Assembly (NCBI GenBank): GCA_002358575.1
Contig: DEPD01000027.1
Location: forward strand, 16,177-62,597
Source of the DNA: Lachnospiraceae bacterium UBA3401
GTDB taxonomy: Bacteria > Bacillota > Clostridia > Lachnospirales > Lachnospiraceae
DNA: 46,421 bases
Direction of reading: 5' to 3'
Part shown: piece by piece, positions 22,095-30,685 of the stretch
How positions within the stretch are numbered: the stretch's first letter is position 1
How the letters are laid out: every line of letters starts with the position of its first letter
Position numbers and translations under genes: made by a program
Notes under the pieces: model-generated
The model's input: the letters and a program-made list of their open reading frames with translations, nothing else
Databases searched by the model: none
Told to the model about the DNA's origin: nothing

Positions 22095-23213
22095 ATGAGT
22101 GAACAATATAGAAGCAGAGTATATACAGACAGACCAGATTATGCGGACTTTGACACGCCAGAAAAATTTCAGGCAATTATAAGTATTATTGCCAAAAGAT
22201 TAAGAGAGCACCCTAAAGCGATCTGTTCATATTCAGGAGGGGCAGATAGTGACATTCTGATTGATCTTATCGAAAGAACGAGGAAAATATTCAGTCTCCT
22301 GCCAGTTACATATGCATTTTTTAATACTGGATTGGAAATGAAGGCAACAAAGGACCATGTAAAGGCAACATCAGAGAAATATGGAGTGGAAATCAAGGAA
22401 GTCAGACCGAAGGTAAACATTGTTAATGCTGCAAGAAAGTACGGCGTACCATTTGTATCAAAGATAATGTCTGCTGGGCTAGAAGGGTGGCAAAAGAAAA
22501 ATATCCCTTTAAGTATTACAGAGGAATACGAAAAATCTGATGATAAGGCTGCAAAACGAAAAGAACTGAAGGAACGGTATCCAGGATGCGAGACTACAAT
22601 AAATTTCTTATGCTGTTGTAATTCTGTCGGAGAGCCACGCCCAGATATTCAGTTGGTGATTAACTCCTCAAAATATATGAGGGATTTTATCGGTGAATAC
22701 CCTCCAGATTTCCAGATTAGCGCACGGTGTTGTGATTACTGTAAGAAGCAGGTGGCGCACAGTGTCCAGAAAGACTATGAAATGATTATCACTGGAGAGA
22801 GCAGGGACGAAGGGGGAATGCGGTCTGTTCCGCGTAAAGACAATACAGCATTGTGTTTTACAGAAACAAGCAGTGGTCAATACGGCCTGCGCCCTTTGTA
22901 TTATGTATCGGACAAAGATAAGGCATGGTATAAAGAATACTATGATATTAAATATTCTGATGCATATGAAGTCTATGGATTGACGCGAACAGGGTGTTGC
23001 GGCTGTCTGATTTCATATAGGGCAACTGATGATTTGGAACTGATTCGACCATATGAACCAAATGTTGTAAAAGCCGCATATAACATTTTTGGAAAAAGCT
23101 ATGAATATCGCAGGAAATATAACGCTTATAAAGAATCCCGAATGGAACAGGAGAAAATAAAGCAAAAAACAATAGATGGACAGATGAGTATATTTGATTA
23201 CATACAAAAATAA
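22095..23213 (+). CDS. PAPS-reductase-family (PP-loop) enzyme with extra cysteines
   Basis: A 372-aa protein of the phosphoadenosine phosphosulfate reductase / adenine nucleotide alpha-hydrolase superfamily. The PP-loop reads CSYSGGADSDIL (about residues 44-55). Cysteines at NFLCCCN, ARCCDYCKK and TRTGCCGCL could bind an iron-sulfur cluster, as in DndC-like and related phage enzymes. The ATG at 22095 is used; a GTG at 22071 is possible but follows a C/G-rich stem and lacks a site close by. It ends in MSIFDYIQK. In phages such genes are thought to take part in sulfur-dependent DNA or nucleotide modification; here this is inference. Confidence 0.8.
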   Translation: MSEQYRSRVYTDRPDYADFDTPEKFQAIISIIAKRLREHPKAICSYSGGADSDILIDLIERTRKIFSLLPVTYAFFNTGLEMKATKDHVKATSEKYGVEIKEVRPKVNIVNAARKYGVPFVSKIMSAGLEGWQKKNIPLSITEEYEKSDDKAAKRKELKERYPGCETTINFLCCCNSVGEPRPDIQLVINSSKYMRDFIGEYPPDFQISARCCDYCKKQVAHSVQKDYEMIITGESRDEGGMRSVPRKDNTALCFTETSSGQYGLRPLYYVSDKDKAWYKEYYDIKYSDAYEVYGLTRTGCCGCLISYRATDDLELIRPYEPNVVKAAYNIFGKSYEYRRKYNAYKESRMEQEKIKQKTIDGQMSIFDYIQK

Positions 23214-23215
23214 TA

Positions 23216-23383
23216 TTACTGTTCAGATTTCCCACATACAGCATTTTCTACAGAAATGGCGTCAAGCATTTCTCCAAGTGTTTGTAGATAGACAGCAAGA
23301 AGTTCCAGTTCATTTTTTGAGAGGCATTCGGATAGCTGACAGGCAATTGTAGAGAGAAAATAAAGATTGGAACAATTATTCAT
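23216..23383 (-). CDS. Small DUF6774-like protein (55 aa)
   Basis: On the minus strand an ATG at 23383 opens MNNCSNLYFLSTIACQLSEC, then LSKNELELLAVYLQTLGEML and a short tail. This agrees with the DUF6774 pattern (cysteine, ACQLAEC, DELELLA.L...G..L). The function of the family is unknown. It is convergent with the PP-loop enzyme, leaving only 2 bases between stops. The ribosome site (GGTGTG) is weak. Confidence 0.65.
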   Translation of the reverse strand: MNNCSNLYFLSTIACQLSECLSKNELELLAVYLQTLGEMLDAISVENAVCGKSEQ

Positions 23384-23492
23384 AATCACACCATATCTAT
23401 TTTTAATAATATTATATGCGGAAATTTGATTCAGGTGATATTTTTAGAAATGTAAATGATTGTCATTGTTATATAGAGGAGAACCGTTATAT

Positions 23493-23663
23493 ATGATAAA
23501 AGTAATAAAATATGGTAAGAAGAGACGTGCTCTGTGTGAACACTGTGAAAGTCTTCTGGAATTTGAAAAAGAAGATATCAAGACAGTACAAACAGGCATG
23601 AACGAATGGGAAAAACAAATCACATGTCCAGTGTGTGATACGCCAGTTTCAGTCAGGGAATAA
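23493..23663 (+). CDS. Zinc-ribbon protein (56 aa)
   Basis: The ATG at 23493 follows AGAGGAGAA. It reads MIKVIKYGKKRRALCEHCES and ends with ITCPVCDTPVSV, so two CxxC pairs form a small zinc ribbon. It is the second of its kind in this early region, next to the late regulator. Confidence 0.7.
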   Translation: MIKVIKYGKKRRALCEHCESLLEFEKEDIKTVQTGMNEWEKQITCPVCDTPVSVRE

Positions 23664-23686
23664 CAAATCAGAAATGAGGTATCAGT

Positions 23687-24124
23687 GTGACAAAGAAAGA
23701 GCTTGAACAATTGATAGATTTGAAAAAGGAGATTAAGGAGCTTGAACAGAGTATTCTAAAGATACAACAGATGCATATAGGAGATGCACCTGTCGCTGTT
23801 GATGCTTCAAAAAAGAATTTTCCATATACTCAAGGGAAAGCAATCGTTTATGGATACGATCCAGCACTTGCAAAAAAGCGTTCGGAACATTTATGTGAAA
23901 AGAAGATGTTGCTTGACGACAGAAGAAAAAAGGCAGCGAAAGAGGAAAAGAGATTGATTCAATACATAAATAGTATTCCAGAAAGCAGAATCAGACGCAT
24001 CATGCAGTTTCGGTATATTGATGGTTTCACATGGGAGAAAATAGGGGAAATAATGCACTGTGATCGAACAACAGTTGAAAAGTCGATAACCAGATATCTC
24101 AAAAAAAATTGTAATTTGGAATAA
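23687..24124 (+). CDS. Late-gene transcription regulator, sigma-70 region 4-like (DUF1492/ArpU type)
   Basis: A 145-aa protein starting with GTG at 23687 behind GAGGTATC. The N-terminal half is a coiled coil (KKEIKELEQSILKIQQ). The C-terminal part IPESRIRRIMQFRYIDGFTWEKIGEIM, then CDRTTVEKSITRYLKK, is a sigma region 4-like helix-turn-helix. Proteins of this kind lie just before the terminase genes in firmicute prophages and switch on late transcription (ArpU, RinA and relatives). The position here, followed by a terminator and then the small terminase, fits that role. Confidence 0.82.
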   Translation: MTKKELEQLIDLKKEIKELEQSILKIQQMHIGDAPVAVDASKKNFPYTQGKAIVYGYDPALAKKRSEHLCEKKMLLDDRRKKAAKEEKRLIQYINSIPESRIRRIMQFRYIDGFTWEKIGEIMHCDRTTVEKSITRYLKKNCNLE

Positions 24125-24130
24125 GTTTCC

Positions 24131-24157
24131 CACATTTCCCATTTTAAATGTGGTAAT
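24131..24157 (+). other. Short hairpin in the terminase upstream region
   Basis: CCACATTT pairs with AAATGTGG around CCCATTTT. It might be a binding site for the late regulator or part of the packaging region; it is not followed by a T run. Confidence 0.35.
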
Positions 24158-24200
24158 ATGGTATTAAGTCAAAGTGGCAAGAAAAAAGACGTTCCTGTAA

Positions 24201-24236
24201 GAGGCATTATGGCAGCAGTCATAGTGCTTCTTTTTT
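24201..24236 (+). terminator. Rho-independent terminator before the late genes
   Basis: GAGGCATTATG pairs with CATAGTGCTTC (two wobbles), followed by six T. The dispersed repeat copy D begins inside the T run. Confidence 0.8.
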
Positions 24237-24327
24237 ATGCACAGACCCGTGCAGAGGAAATATGCAGCTAAGGCGGCGCACGGGTCGCACGGCAAGTAGG
24301 GAAGATGGGACTTCCCTACTCGATTGC
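24234..24327. repeat. Dispersed two-hairpin repeat, copy D, in the prophage
   Basis: The left stem is ACCCGTGC with GCACGGGT, different bases from the chromosomal copies but in the same place, so both arms changed together. The right hairpin pairs AGTAGGGAAG with CTTCCCTACT, then CGATTGC. The AGAGGAAATATGC segment is the same as in copy C. Confidence 0.85.
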
Positions 24328-24398
24328 TTAGGGGAATGTCTTCTATACTCGATTATAGCAACGGTAAAAATGCACAAATGGAAAGAGGGTGTTGCAGA

Positions 24399-24896
24399 GT
24401 GGCAAAATTAACAGCGAAACAGCAGCGTTTTGTTGAGGAATACTTGATTGACCTAAACGCAACACAGGCGGCAATCAGAGCGGGATATTCCGTTAAAACA
24501 GCAAGCGAGCAAGGAAGTCAAAACTTATCAAAACTTAATATTCAGCAGCAAATTAGTAAAGCAATGGCAGAACGGTCAAAAAGGACAGGCGTGAATCAGG
24601 ACAGAGTTGTTTTTGAACTTTCAAGAATTGCATTTGTAAAGATGACTGATATGATAAATTCGCAAGGGGTAATTAACCCAGAAGCAACAGAAGATGACCT
24701 TGCGTGTATTGAATCAATAAAGTATAAAGAGTCTCATAGTGATTCTGGAACAAGTATCGAACGAGAAGTAAAGGTTTCTTCTAAACTAAAAGCATTGGAA
24801 CTGCTGGGGAAACACTTGGGTATGTGGAATGAAAAAATGGATGTGAATGTAAATATCCCAGTTGTGATTTCAGGAGATGATGCGCTTGAAGATTAG
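24399..24896 (+). CDS. Terminase small subunit
   Basis: A 165-aa member of the Terminase_2 family, which binds the packaging site and recruits the large subunit. The hallmark LTAKQQRFVEEYLIDLNATQ and AAIRAGYSVKTASEQGS lies at residues 4-40. The GTG at 24399 is preferred because AGAGGGTG lies 8 bases upstream; ATG at 24378 is possible. The C-terminal part carries the usual coiled and oligomerisation segments. It overlaps the large subunit gene. Confidence 0.9.
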   Translation: MAKLTAKQQRFVEEYLIDLNATQAAIRAGYSVKTASEQGSQNLSKLNIQQQISKAMAERSKRTGVNQDRVVFELSRIAFVKMTDMINSQGVINPEATEDDLACIESIKYKESHSDSGTSIEREVKVSSKLKALELLGKHLGMWNEKMDVNVNIPVVISGDDALED

Positions 24897-26214
24897 CAGT
24901 CAATATATTTTTGATTATCAGAAGCATTTATATTTGTCTGAACAATATGCTTCTATTTCCTCTGGAAAACGCAAGATATCACTTCCTAAAGTAGTCGGAA
25001 AAGGCTATAGAAAATTTTGGAGATGGCGGGGCAGATATAGAGTATGTAAAGGCAGCAGAGCAAGTAAAAAGTCCAAGACAACAGCGTTGTGGTATATCGT
25101 GAACTTGATGAAATATCCAGATGCGAATTTGTTAGTTGTCAGAAAGGTATTTCGGACTCTGAAAGATAGCTGCTTTACAGAATTAAAATGGGTAATCCAC
25201 CGATTAGGAGTGGATGCGTTTTGGGAAATAAAGGAAAGTCCCCTTGAAATGACCTATAAGCCAACAGGGCAGAAGATTTATTTTAGAGGGCTTGACGATC
25301 CATTAAAGGTCACTTCAATCACCGTTGAACATGGGTTCTTGTGCTGGATGTGGATCGAGGAAGCATATGAGATTGGAAATGAGAATGATTTCAATATGCT
25401 TGATGAATCTATACGTGGAGCGATACCGCTAGAGATAGGATTGTTCAAACAGATCACCCTGACTTTTAATCCCTGGAATGAACATCATTTTTTGAAAAAA
25501 CGATTTTTCGATAAGCCAGATAAACAAACGCTTGCTATGACTACTAATTATCTTTGTAATGAATGGCTGGACGAAGCAGATAGAGAAGTTTTTGAAACAA
25601 TGAAGAGAAACAATCCACGTCGTTATCGTGTGGCTGGACTGGGCGATTGGGGGATTGTGGATGGTCTTATTTTTGAAAATTGGGAAGAAAAGGCTTTCGA
25701 TATAGATGAAATTCGTAAGCTTAAAAGTGTAAAATCGGCTTTTGGTCTTGATTTTGGGTATACAAACGATCCTTCCGCTTTGTTTTGTGGACTGGTAGAT
25801 GAGACAGCCAAAACAATCTGGGTATTTGGTGAGATGTATAAGTATGGAATGAGCAACGAAGTAATTGCAAAAGAAATTACTGAGATGGGGTATAGAAAAG
25901 AACGGATTCGAGCGGAATCTGCTGAACCAAAGAGTATTGATCGGCTTTATGATTTGGGAATTACTCATATACAACAGGCAAGAAAAGGAAAAGACAGTGT
26001 AAATAATGGGATTGATTTCTTACAGGATTATCATATCATTGTTCACCCGCGCTGTGTAAATTTTCTCAAAGAGATTAGTAACTATACTTGGGACACAGAT
26101 ACAAAGACAGGGAAACGATTAAATAAACCAATAGATGATTTTAATCACTTGATGGATGCGATGCGGTATGCTATGGAAGATTTTAGCATGGGTTCCGCAT
26201 TTAGTTTTACATAA
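24880..26214 (+). CDS. Terminase large subunit
   Basis: A 444-aa packaging motor of the PBSX-type large terminase group. The ATPase shows Walker A in CKGSRASKKSKTTALWY, the VVRKVFRTLKDS segment and Walker B CWMWIEEAYE. The C-terminal nuclease has FGLDFGYTNDP (first metal-binding Asp) and a late DDFNHLMDAMRYAME segment. All key residues look present, so the motor gene is intact. It begins within the small subunit gene (17-base overlap), which suggests coupled translation. Confidence 0.94.
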   Translation: MRLKISSQYIFDYQKHLYLSEQYASISSGKRKISLPKVVGKGYRKFWRWRGRYRVCKGSRASKKSKTTALWYIVNLMKYPDANLLVVRKVFRTLKDSCFTELKWVIHRLGVDAFWEIKESPLEMTYKPTGQKIYFRGLDDPLKVTSITVEHGFLCWMWIEEAYEIGNENDFNMLDESIRGAIPLEIGLFKQITLTFNPWNEHHFLKKRFFDKPDKQTLAMTTNYLCNEWLDEADREVFETMKRNNPRRYRVAGLGDWGIVDGLIFENWEEKAFDIDEIRKLKSVKSAFGLDFGYTNDPSALFCGLVDETAKTIWVFGEMYKYGMSNEVIAKEITEMGYRKERIRAESAEPKSIDRLYDLGITHIQQARKGKDSVNNGIDFLQDYHIIVHPRCVNFLKEISNYTWDTDTKTGKRLNKPIDDFNHLMDAMRYAMEDFSMGSAFSFT

Positions 26215-26244
26215 AGGAAATAGACGATTGGGAGGTATTGACAG

Positions 26245-27744
26245 ATGCTGAATTTTGTCAATTCCCTGACTGATAGGTTTAAAGCCCTGATTATGCAGGG
26301 GGCAAAAAGTCAAATGTCAGACCAGGAATTTTTAGAAAAGGAAATAGCAAGGTGGAAGTACAGCCCGCAGCGGATTACACAGATAAAGGGGCATCTGTAT
26401 TATGACAATGAACATGATATTCTTGCTCGGAGGAGAACTATGATCGGTGATGGCGGCAAATTGCAAGTTGTTGAAAATGTTCCAAATAATCGGTTGATCG
26501 ACAATCAGTATGCAAAAATGGTAAATCAAAAAACAAACTATCTGTTGGGAAAACCTTTTGTAATTGAGGGTGACAACAGGCAGTATATAGAGCTTTTGCA
26601 GCAGGTTTTTAACAAATCTTTTATGAAGACACTAAAAAATGGCGGGAAGGCGGCATTAAATAGTGGGATTGCATGGCTGCACCCATACTATACAGACAAT
26701 GGTGTATTTTCTTTTCGGTTCTTTCCAGGATATGAAATATTGCCTTTCTGGAAGGACAGTGAACATACAATTCTTGATTTTGCAGTAAGGCTTTACCCTG
26801 TTGAGAGTTATGAGGGTACAACGCTGACAATTATTGAGAAGGTAGAGGTGTATGACCTAAAAGGAGTTCACAAATTTATATTAGATGGTGAAATATTAGT
26901 ACCTGATGTAAGTATGGGAAATGGACTTTTTGATATTCCCTATGTTTCTATAATAGATGGAGAAGGAATGGCGACTGGCATGAATTGGGAGAAGATACCA
27001 CTCATTCCATTAAAATATAATGAGCAGGAAATACCACTAATTAAGAAGGTCAAGACGCTACAAGATGGAATTAATATCATGCTTTCCGATTTTGAAAACA
27101 ATATGCAAGAGGATGCAAGAAATACAATCCTTATCCTGAAAAACTATGATGGTCAGGACTTGGGAGAGTTTCGGCGCAATCTTGCTACCTATGGCGCAGT
27201 AAAAGTACGGTGTAGCGGCGATACAAATGGGGGTGTGGAAACTCTTGAGATAACAGTGAATGCGGATAACTATAAGGTTATTTTGGAATTATTCAAAAAA
27301 GCTTTGATTGAAAATGCTATGGGATATGATGCCAAAGATGACAGGCTTTCAGGCAATCCAAATCAGATGAATATTCAGTCAATGTATTCTGATATTGATT
27401 TGGACGCAAATGATATGGAAACAGAACTGCAAGCTTCCTTTGAAGAAATCCTCTGGTTTGTCAATGTCCATCTTTTTAACACGGGACAGGGAGATTTTGC
27501 AGGAGAGAATATAAATATTATTTTTAACAGAGATATGCTGATGGACGAGGGGGCTATTATATCGAATATCAGAAATTCTGAAGGCATTCTTTCTAACCAG
27601 ACACTTGTCGCCCAGCACCCTTGGATTAAGGATGTTGAAGATGAGATGCAAAAGATTGAGGAAGAAAAACAGAAAGCATTAGAAGAGATAGAAAGGCAGC
27701 AGTATGAACCGTTTCCAAGAAAAGATACTATGGAAGAAGAGTAG
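26245..27744 (+). CDS. Portal protein, SPP1 gp6-like
   Basis: A 499-aa portal subunit that forms the dodecameric entry ring of the capsid. The family marks are TKKEI-like YYDNEHDILARRR near residue 50, NRLIDNQYAKMVNQKTNYLLGKP (about 77-100) and a long helical C-terminal part ending in a charged coil (EEEKQKALEEIER). Start at 26245 behind GGGAGGTATTGACAG. It lies directly after the terminase, as expected. Confidence 0.93.
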   Translation: MLNFVNSLTDRFKALIMQGAKSQMSDQEFLEKEIARWKYSPQRITQIKGHLYYDNEHDILARRRTMIGDGGKLQVVENVPNNRLIDNQYAKMVNQKTNYLLGKPFVIEGDNRQYIELLQQVFNKSFMKTLKNGGKAALNSGIAWLHPYYTDNGVFSFRFFPGYEILPFWKDSEHTILDFAVRLYPVESYEGTTLTIIEKVEVYDLKGVHKFILDGEILVPDVSMGNGLFDIPYVSIIDGEGMATGMNWEKIPLIPLKYNEQEIPLIKKVKTLQDGINIMLSDFENNMQEDARNTILILKNYDGQDLGEFRRNLATYGAVKVRCSGDTNGGVETLEITVNADNYKVILELFKKALIENAMGYDAKDDRLSGNPNQMNIQSMYSDIDLDANDMETELQASFEEILWFVNVHLFNTGQGDFAGENINIIFNRDMLMDEGAIISNIRNSEGILSNQTLVAQHPWIKDVEDEMQKIEEEKQKALEEIERQQYEPFPRKDTMEEE

Positions 27745-27758
27745 GGGGAAATGCATTC

Positions 27759-28748
27759 ATGCCAAACAGCAGTTATTGGAAAGAGCGGTTCAAGCAGCTT
27801 GAGGCGGCGCAGAATCGAAAAGGGGCTGATACATACCTTGAAATAGAAAATCAATACAGACAAGCACAGAAAGAGATTGAAGGGAAAATCAATACATGGT
27901 ATCAACGTTTTGCCACAAATAATAATCTGTCAATGGCAGAAGCGCGCAGAATGCTTAGAGACAAGGAGCTTGCAGAGCTAAAGTGGAATGTAAAAGATTA
28001 TATCAAGCAAGGGCAGGCAAATGCTTTTAATGGTCAGTGGATAAAAGAGCTGGAGAATGCTTCTGCAAGGTTCCATATATCTCGTTTGGAAGCATTAAAA
28101 TTGCAGACGCAACAAAGTCTTGAACTAACGTTTGGAAACCAGCTTGACAGTATTGATACAGCAATGAAGCGAATTTATTTAGATGGCTATTATCATACTG
28201 CATACGAGCTGCAGAAAGGCTTTGGGATAGGTTGGGACATTGCAGGCTTAGACCAGAAAAAGATAGAAAAAGTAATCCGTAAGCCTTGGGCGGTAGATGG
28301 CAAAAATTTTTCAGAGCGAATATGGGGCAATAAAGAGAAACTAATTTCAGAAGTTCACAGAGAAATAACACAAGATATTATACTGGGACGGGACCCGCAA
28401 AAAGCAATTGACAATATATCCAAAAAAATGAATACATCGAAAGTGAATGCAGGCCGACTCATTATGACAGAGGAGGCTTATTTTAGTTCTGCGGCACAGA
28501 AGGATTGTTTTCAGGATTTGGGTGTAGAACAATATGAGATTGTGGCAACGCTGGATTCGCATACTTCTGATATATGCCAGAATCTTGATGGGCAAGTGTT
28601 CCCTATGAAGGACTTTGAACCAGGAGTGACCGCACCCCCGTTTCATGTTTACTGTAGATCTACCACAGTACCATATTTTGAGGAAGATTTCGGACAGGTT
28701 GGGAAGCGTGCCGCAAGAGGAGAGCACAGATTCCTGATGAGAAAATAA
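27759..28748 (+). CDS. MuF-type minor head protein (in-frame part)
   Basis: A 329-aa minor capsid or head morphogenesis protein. The N-terminus is helical; the MuF domain (about residues 200-315) shows TEEAYFSSAAQKDCFQDLG, TLDSHTSDICQNLDGQVFP and the signature PPFHVYCRSTTVPYF. MuF proteins sit at the portal and can carry C-terminal enzyme or toxin domains delivered with the DNA. Here the frame ends at TAA 28746, but reading one base back at about 28730 joins a zincin-like domain (28730-29329), so the native product is probably longer. See the next feature. Confidence 0.9.
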   Translation: MPNSSYWKERFKQLEAAQNRKGADTYLEIENQYRQAQKEIEGKINTWYQRFATNNNLSMAEARRMLRDKELAELKWNVKDYIKQGQANAFNGQWIKELENASARFHISRLEALKLQTQQSLELTFGNQLDSIDTAMKRIYLDGYYHTAYELQKGFGIGWDIAGLDQKKIEKVIRKPWAVDGKNFSERIWGNKEKLISEVHREITQDIILGRDPQKAIDNISKKMNTSKVNAGRLIMTEEAYFSSAAQKDCFQDLGVEQYEIVATLDSHTSDICQNLDGQVFPMKDFEPGVTAPPFHVYCRSTTVPYFEEDFGQVGKRAARGEHRFLMRK

Positions 28749-29329
28749 GGAGTGCTAATGAAGAGTTTAGTAAAGTTATATATAATAGTGAACCAACACC
28801 AATTAGTAATAAGATGATACTATATAATGAAGCTACACAATATGAGTTAAATGAAAAATTGGATGCACCGTTTGGATATAACCCAGAATTGGATGTAATT
28901 CAGTACAATCCATCAGTACAGAACTATGAATTTTATGATATGAATTTTGTGCAAGCACATGAGCTATCGCACAGAATAGATACGCTTGATTACTATAGCT
29001 GGGAAAATGAAAAATTTGTTCAGGCAATTGAAAATACACGAGAAAAAGTATATAATAGAAAACTAATTGCAGAATGGTTTTCAGAAGGTAGAAAATACGA
29101 AGACGAGATGGCTTTATCTGATATTTTTAGTGCATTATCAGATGGTAAGTTGAATGAGGTTTTATGTGGTGGTCATGAGCTAGAGTATTGGTTGGAAGAT
29201 AGAACACATGCCAGCAAAGAGATATTTGCTAATATTACAAGCATTGAGATATTGGGTTATAAGAGCAAGGCGGAGTTCAATGGGATTTTGGAGGAAATAT
29301 ATAAAGCATACAAGGAGATGGTTAGATAA
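28730..29329 (+). pseudogene. Out-of-frame C-terminal zincin-like domain of the MuF protein
   Basis: In the -1 frame relative to the MuF gene an uninterrupted reading runs from about 28730 (IPDEKIRSANEEFSKVIYNS) to TAA 29327, about 200 residues; the first ATG is only at 28814. It contains HELSH near DMNFVQAHELSHRID, a HExxH zinc-binding motif, and a later ASKEIFANI segment that could supply the third ligand, as in gluzincins. The stretch 28749-28813 is coding-like but has no start codon or ribosome site, which argues that the domain was fused to MuF before a one-base change. It is probably a delivered effector or head-processing peptidase. Confidence 0.65.
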
Positions 29330-29542
29330 ATGAAGATATTAAGTATTATTAGGCGTGATGAGGAAATACAACAGCTACGTCAGGAGTGGAAAGAGAAATT
29401 TACAAGGTCATTTCCTGTATGGAATTATGATTGTTATGGTGGTATTGACGATTTTAAGCAAAGAATTAAGATGGCATTAGAAGTTGGTGATCCGAAAAGC
29501 ATATGTGAAACTTGTTCGCACAAAAGGTGTAAAATACTTTAA
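29330..29542 (+). CDS. Small protein directly after the zincin domain, immunity-like (70 aa)
   Basis: The ATG at 29330 directly follows the zincin stop. The product starts MKILSIIRRDEEIQQLRQEW, is helical, and ends with CETCSHKRCKIL, a possible small metal site. Immediate linkage to the MuF effector is the position of cognate immunity genes in MuF polymorphic toxins. The function is inferred from location only. Confidence 0.6.
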   Translation: MKILSIIRRDEEIQQLRQEWKEKFTRSFPVWNYDCYGGIDDFKQRIKMALEVGDPKSICETCSHKRCKIL

Positions 29543-29623
29543 TGTGTAGAAAAAAGTATTCTTTTAGAAATTTTTCTATTAAAAGATTTTCGGTTTGTTT
29601 CAGAGTATCAGGGAAGGTTATAT

Positions 29624-29784
29624 ATGTCGGATTGGTCAGAAATTTATGATGAAAATTGGAATATCAAATCTGAGATATTACAAGAGTTTATGTCAGAACC
29701 ATTCAGAGAATACATTCAAAATCTAAGACAGATGAAGGAAAAATTTCCGCAATTTTATCAGATGATAGAGGAGGCACTGAAATG
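29624..29784 (+). CDS. Small helical protein (53 aa)
   Basis: The ATG at 29624 opens MSDWSEIYDENWNIKSEILQ; the rest is helical (FREYIQNLRQMKEKFPQFYQ, ending EEALK). A GGGAAGG site lies 9 bases upstream. Its stop overlaps the next start as ATGA, so the two are a translationally coupled pair. The same layout, in degraded form, recurs at 30027-30334. Confidence 0.6.
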
Positions 29785-30009
29785 ACTCAAAAAGAAAAAC
29801 TGCTTCAAATGAAGTCATATGAAGAATTTGATAGGAACAGGGAATTGTTTAAAGGCATGAAACCAGATAAGGATATTATAGAACACTTATCAAGAATCAC
29901 ACCAAAGTCACCAAATCCACAAGAAGAACTTTATAAAATTCCAAGGAGTGAAGGTGGGAGTATAGGGAGTTGCTTAGAAAGTAAAGGTGGGAGTATAGGG
30001 AAAACGTAG
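29782..30009 (+). CDS. Small MTQKEKL-type protein with repeated glycine tail (75 aa)
   Basis: It reads MTQKEKLLQMKSYEEFDRNR and then LFKGMKPDKDIIEHLSRI, a pattern I have seen in small firmicute proteins near secreted or phage toxins, without known activity. The tail contains GGSIG twice, encoded by an 18-bp direct repeat (29951-29968 and 29984-30001). Coupled to the preceding gene by ATGA. Confidence 0.6.
   Translation: MTQKEKLLQMKSYEEFDRNRELFKGMKPDKDIIEHLSRITPKSPNPQEELYKIPRSEGGSIGSCLESKGGSIGKT
29951..30001 (+). repeat. 18-bp direct repeat in the gene end
   Basis: AAGGTGGGAGTATAGGGA occurs twice, 33 bases apart, at the end of the gene. It probably arose by local duplication and lengthened the protein by 11 residues. 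Confidence 0.8.
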
Positions 30010-30026
30010 AGAGGAGAGTTTCTTTA

Positions 30027-30098
30027 GTGCTTCTGCTACAGGAAATATTTCCATATGCTTATAGAGAATTTTTGAAGATGATAGGTGAAATGAAATGA
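30027..30098 (+). pseudogene. Remnant of a small helical gene (23 codons)
   Basis: GTG at 30027 opens a short frame ending FPYAYREFLKMIGEMK, overlapping the next ATG by ATGA. This resembles the end of the 29624 gene (FPQFYQMIEEALK) and its coupling to the next gene. It looks like the truncated first half of a second, related gene pair, still able to couple translation. Confidence 0.4.
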
Positions 30099-30334
30099 CA
30101 GAAGATCAGATTCCAAGGTTTTTAAGGATAATACCTAATGAAGAAGAAAAAGAATTATCAAGATTTGACAAGATGCTTGACAAATATGAAAAGAAGTTTG
30201 GGGAACATGTAGGTACAGAACCATCTAGCTGGTCGGAAGATGAATGGTGTGAGATTTTAGAAAAATGTCTTCATGTGGGTAGGACGGTTGATGAATTGTT
30301 AGGAGTTGATGAATGTGATGATTGGTATGATTGA
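30095..30334 (+). CDS. Small acidic protein, immunity-like (79 aa)
   Basis: It starts MTEDQIPRFLRIIPNEEEKE and continues with DKMLDKYEKKFGEHVGTEP, ending in DDWYD. Strongly acidic and helical, without membrane segments; acidic small proteins are common as immunity partners. Start coupled to the preceding remnant. Function unknown. Confidence 0.6.
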   Translation: MTEDQIPRFLRIIPNEEEKELSRFDKMLDKYEKKFGEHVGTEPSSWSEDEWCEILEKCLHVGRTVDELLGVDECDDWYD

Positions 30335-30422
30335 ATTTATTGTTCACAAACATTGGAATATGATTTGACAGTGAATAATGAATCGAGAAGAATTTATTAA
30401 GAGTATGGTGAGTGTATGAGGA

Positions 30423-30653
30423 ATGAGTCAGGTAGAACGTGAAATAGCAATAAAAAAGGCAAGGATTGATGATTTGCTGATGAAAGTTTCTTTCGTGCCG
30501 CTTGAACAGTTTTTTGATTCTGACAGTAATATGTTGTTGGATGAAAAAATTGAGGTTCTGACAGCATTGAAAGAAGGTAAACACATTTCTGACATACCGA
30601 ACTTTTATGACATTTTAGAGTTATACCCCAAGAAGGGCACACACTGGGATTGA
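30423..30653 (+). CDS. Small protein, immunity-like (76 aa)
   Basis: It starts MSQVEREIAIKKARIDDLLM at 30423, with GAGGA just before the ATG (close spacing), and ends with LYPKKGTHWD. Helical with a conserved-looking FFDSDSNMLLDEKIE segment. Last clear member of the row of small genes between MuF and scaffold. No family recognised. Confidence 0.55.
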   Translation: MSQVEREIAIKKARIDDLLMKVSFVPLEQFFDSDSNMLLDEKIEVLTALKEGKHISDIPNFYDILELYPKKGTHWD

Positions 30654-30685
30654 AAGCATCGTCATTCAGGCGGTATTTTTTAGAA

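Noticed and set aside
25429..25974. A 181-codon minus-strand frame inside the large terminase gene
   Set aside because: The terminase gene is intact with all motifs; the opposite frame has no domain or start site.
27375..27905. A 176-codon minus-strand frame over portal and MuF genes
   Set aside because: It crosses two well-supported genes and is rich in Ser/Phe/Ile as expected from antisense reading.
28758..28814. ATG at 28758 as start of the zincin gene
   Set aside because: It is in a different frame and stops after 19 codons; the zincin frame is open upstream without a start, which favours a fusion to the MuF protein.
29951..30001. Short spaced direct repeats considered as a CRISPR start
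   Set aside because: Only two units of 18 bases inside a coding sequence; no array and no cas genes. No CRISPR array was found in the window.
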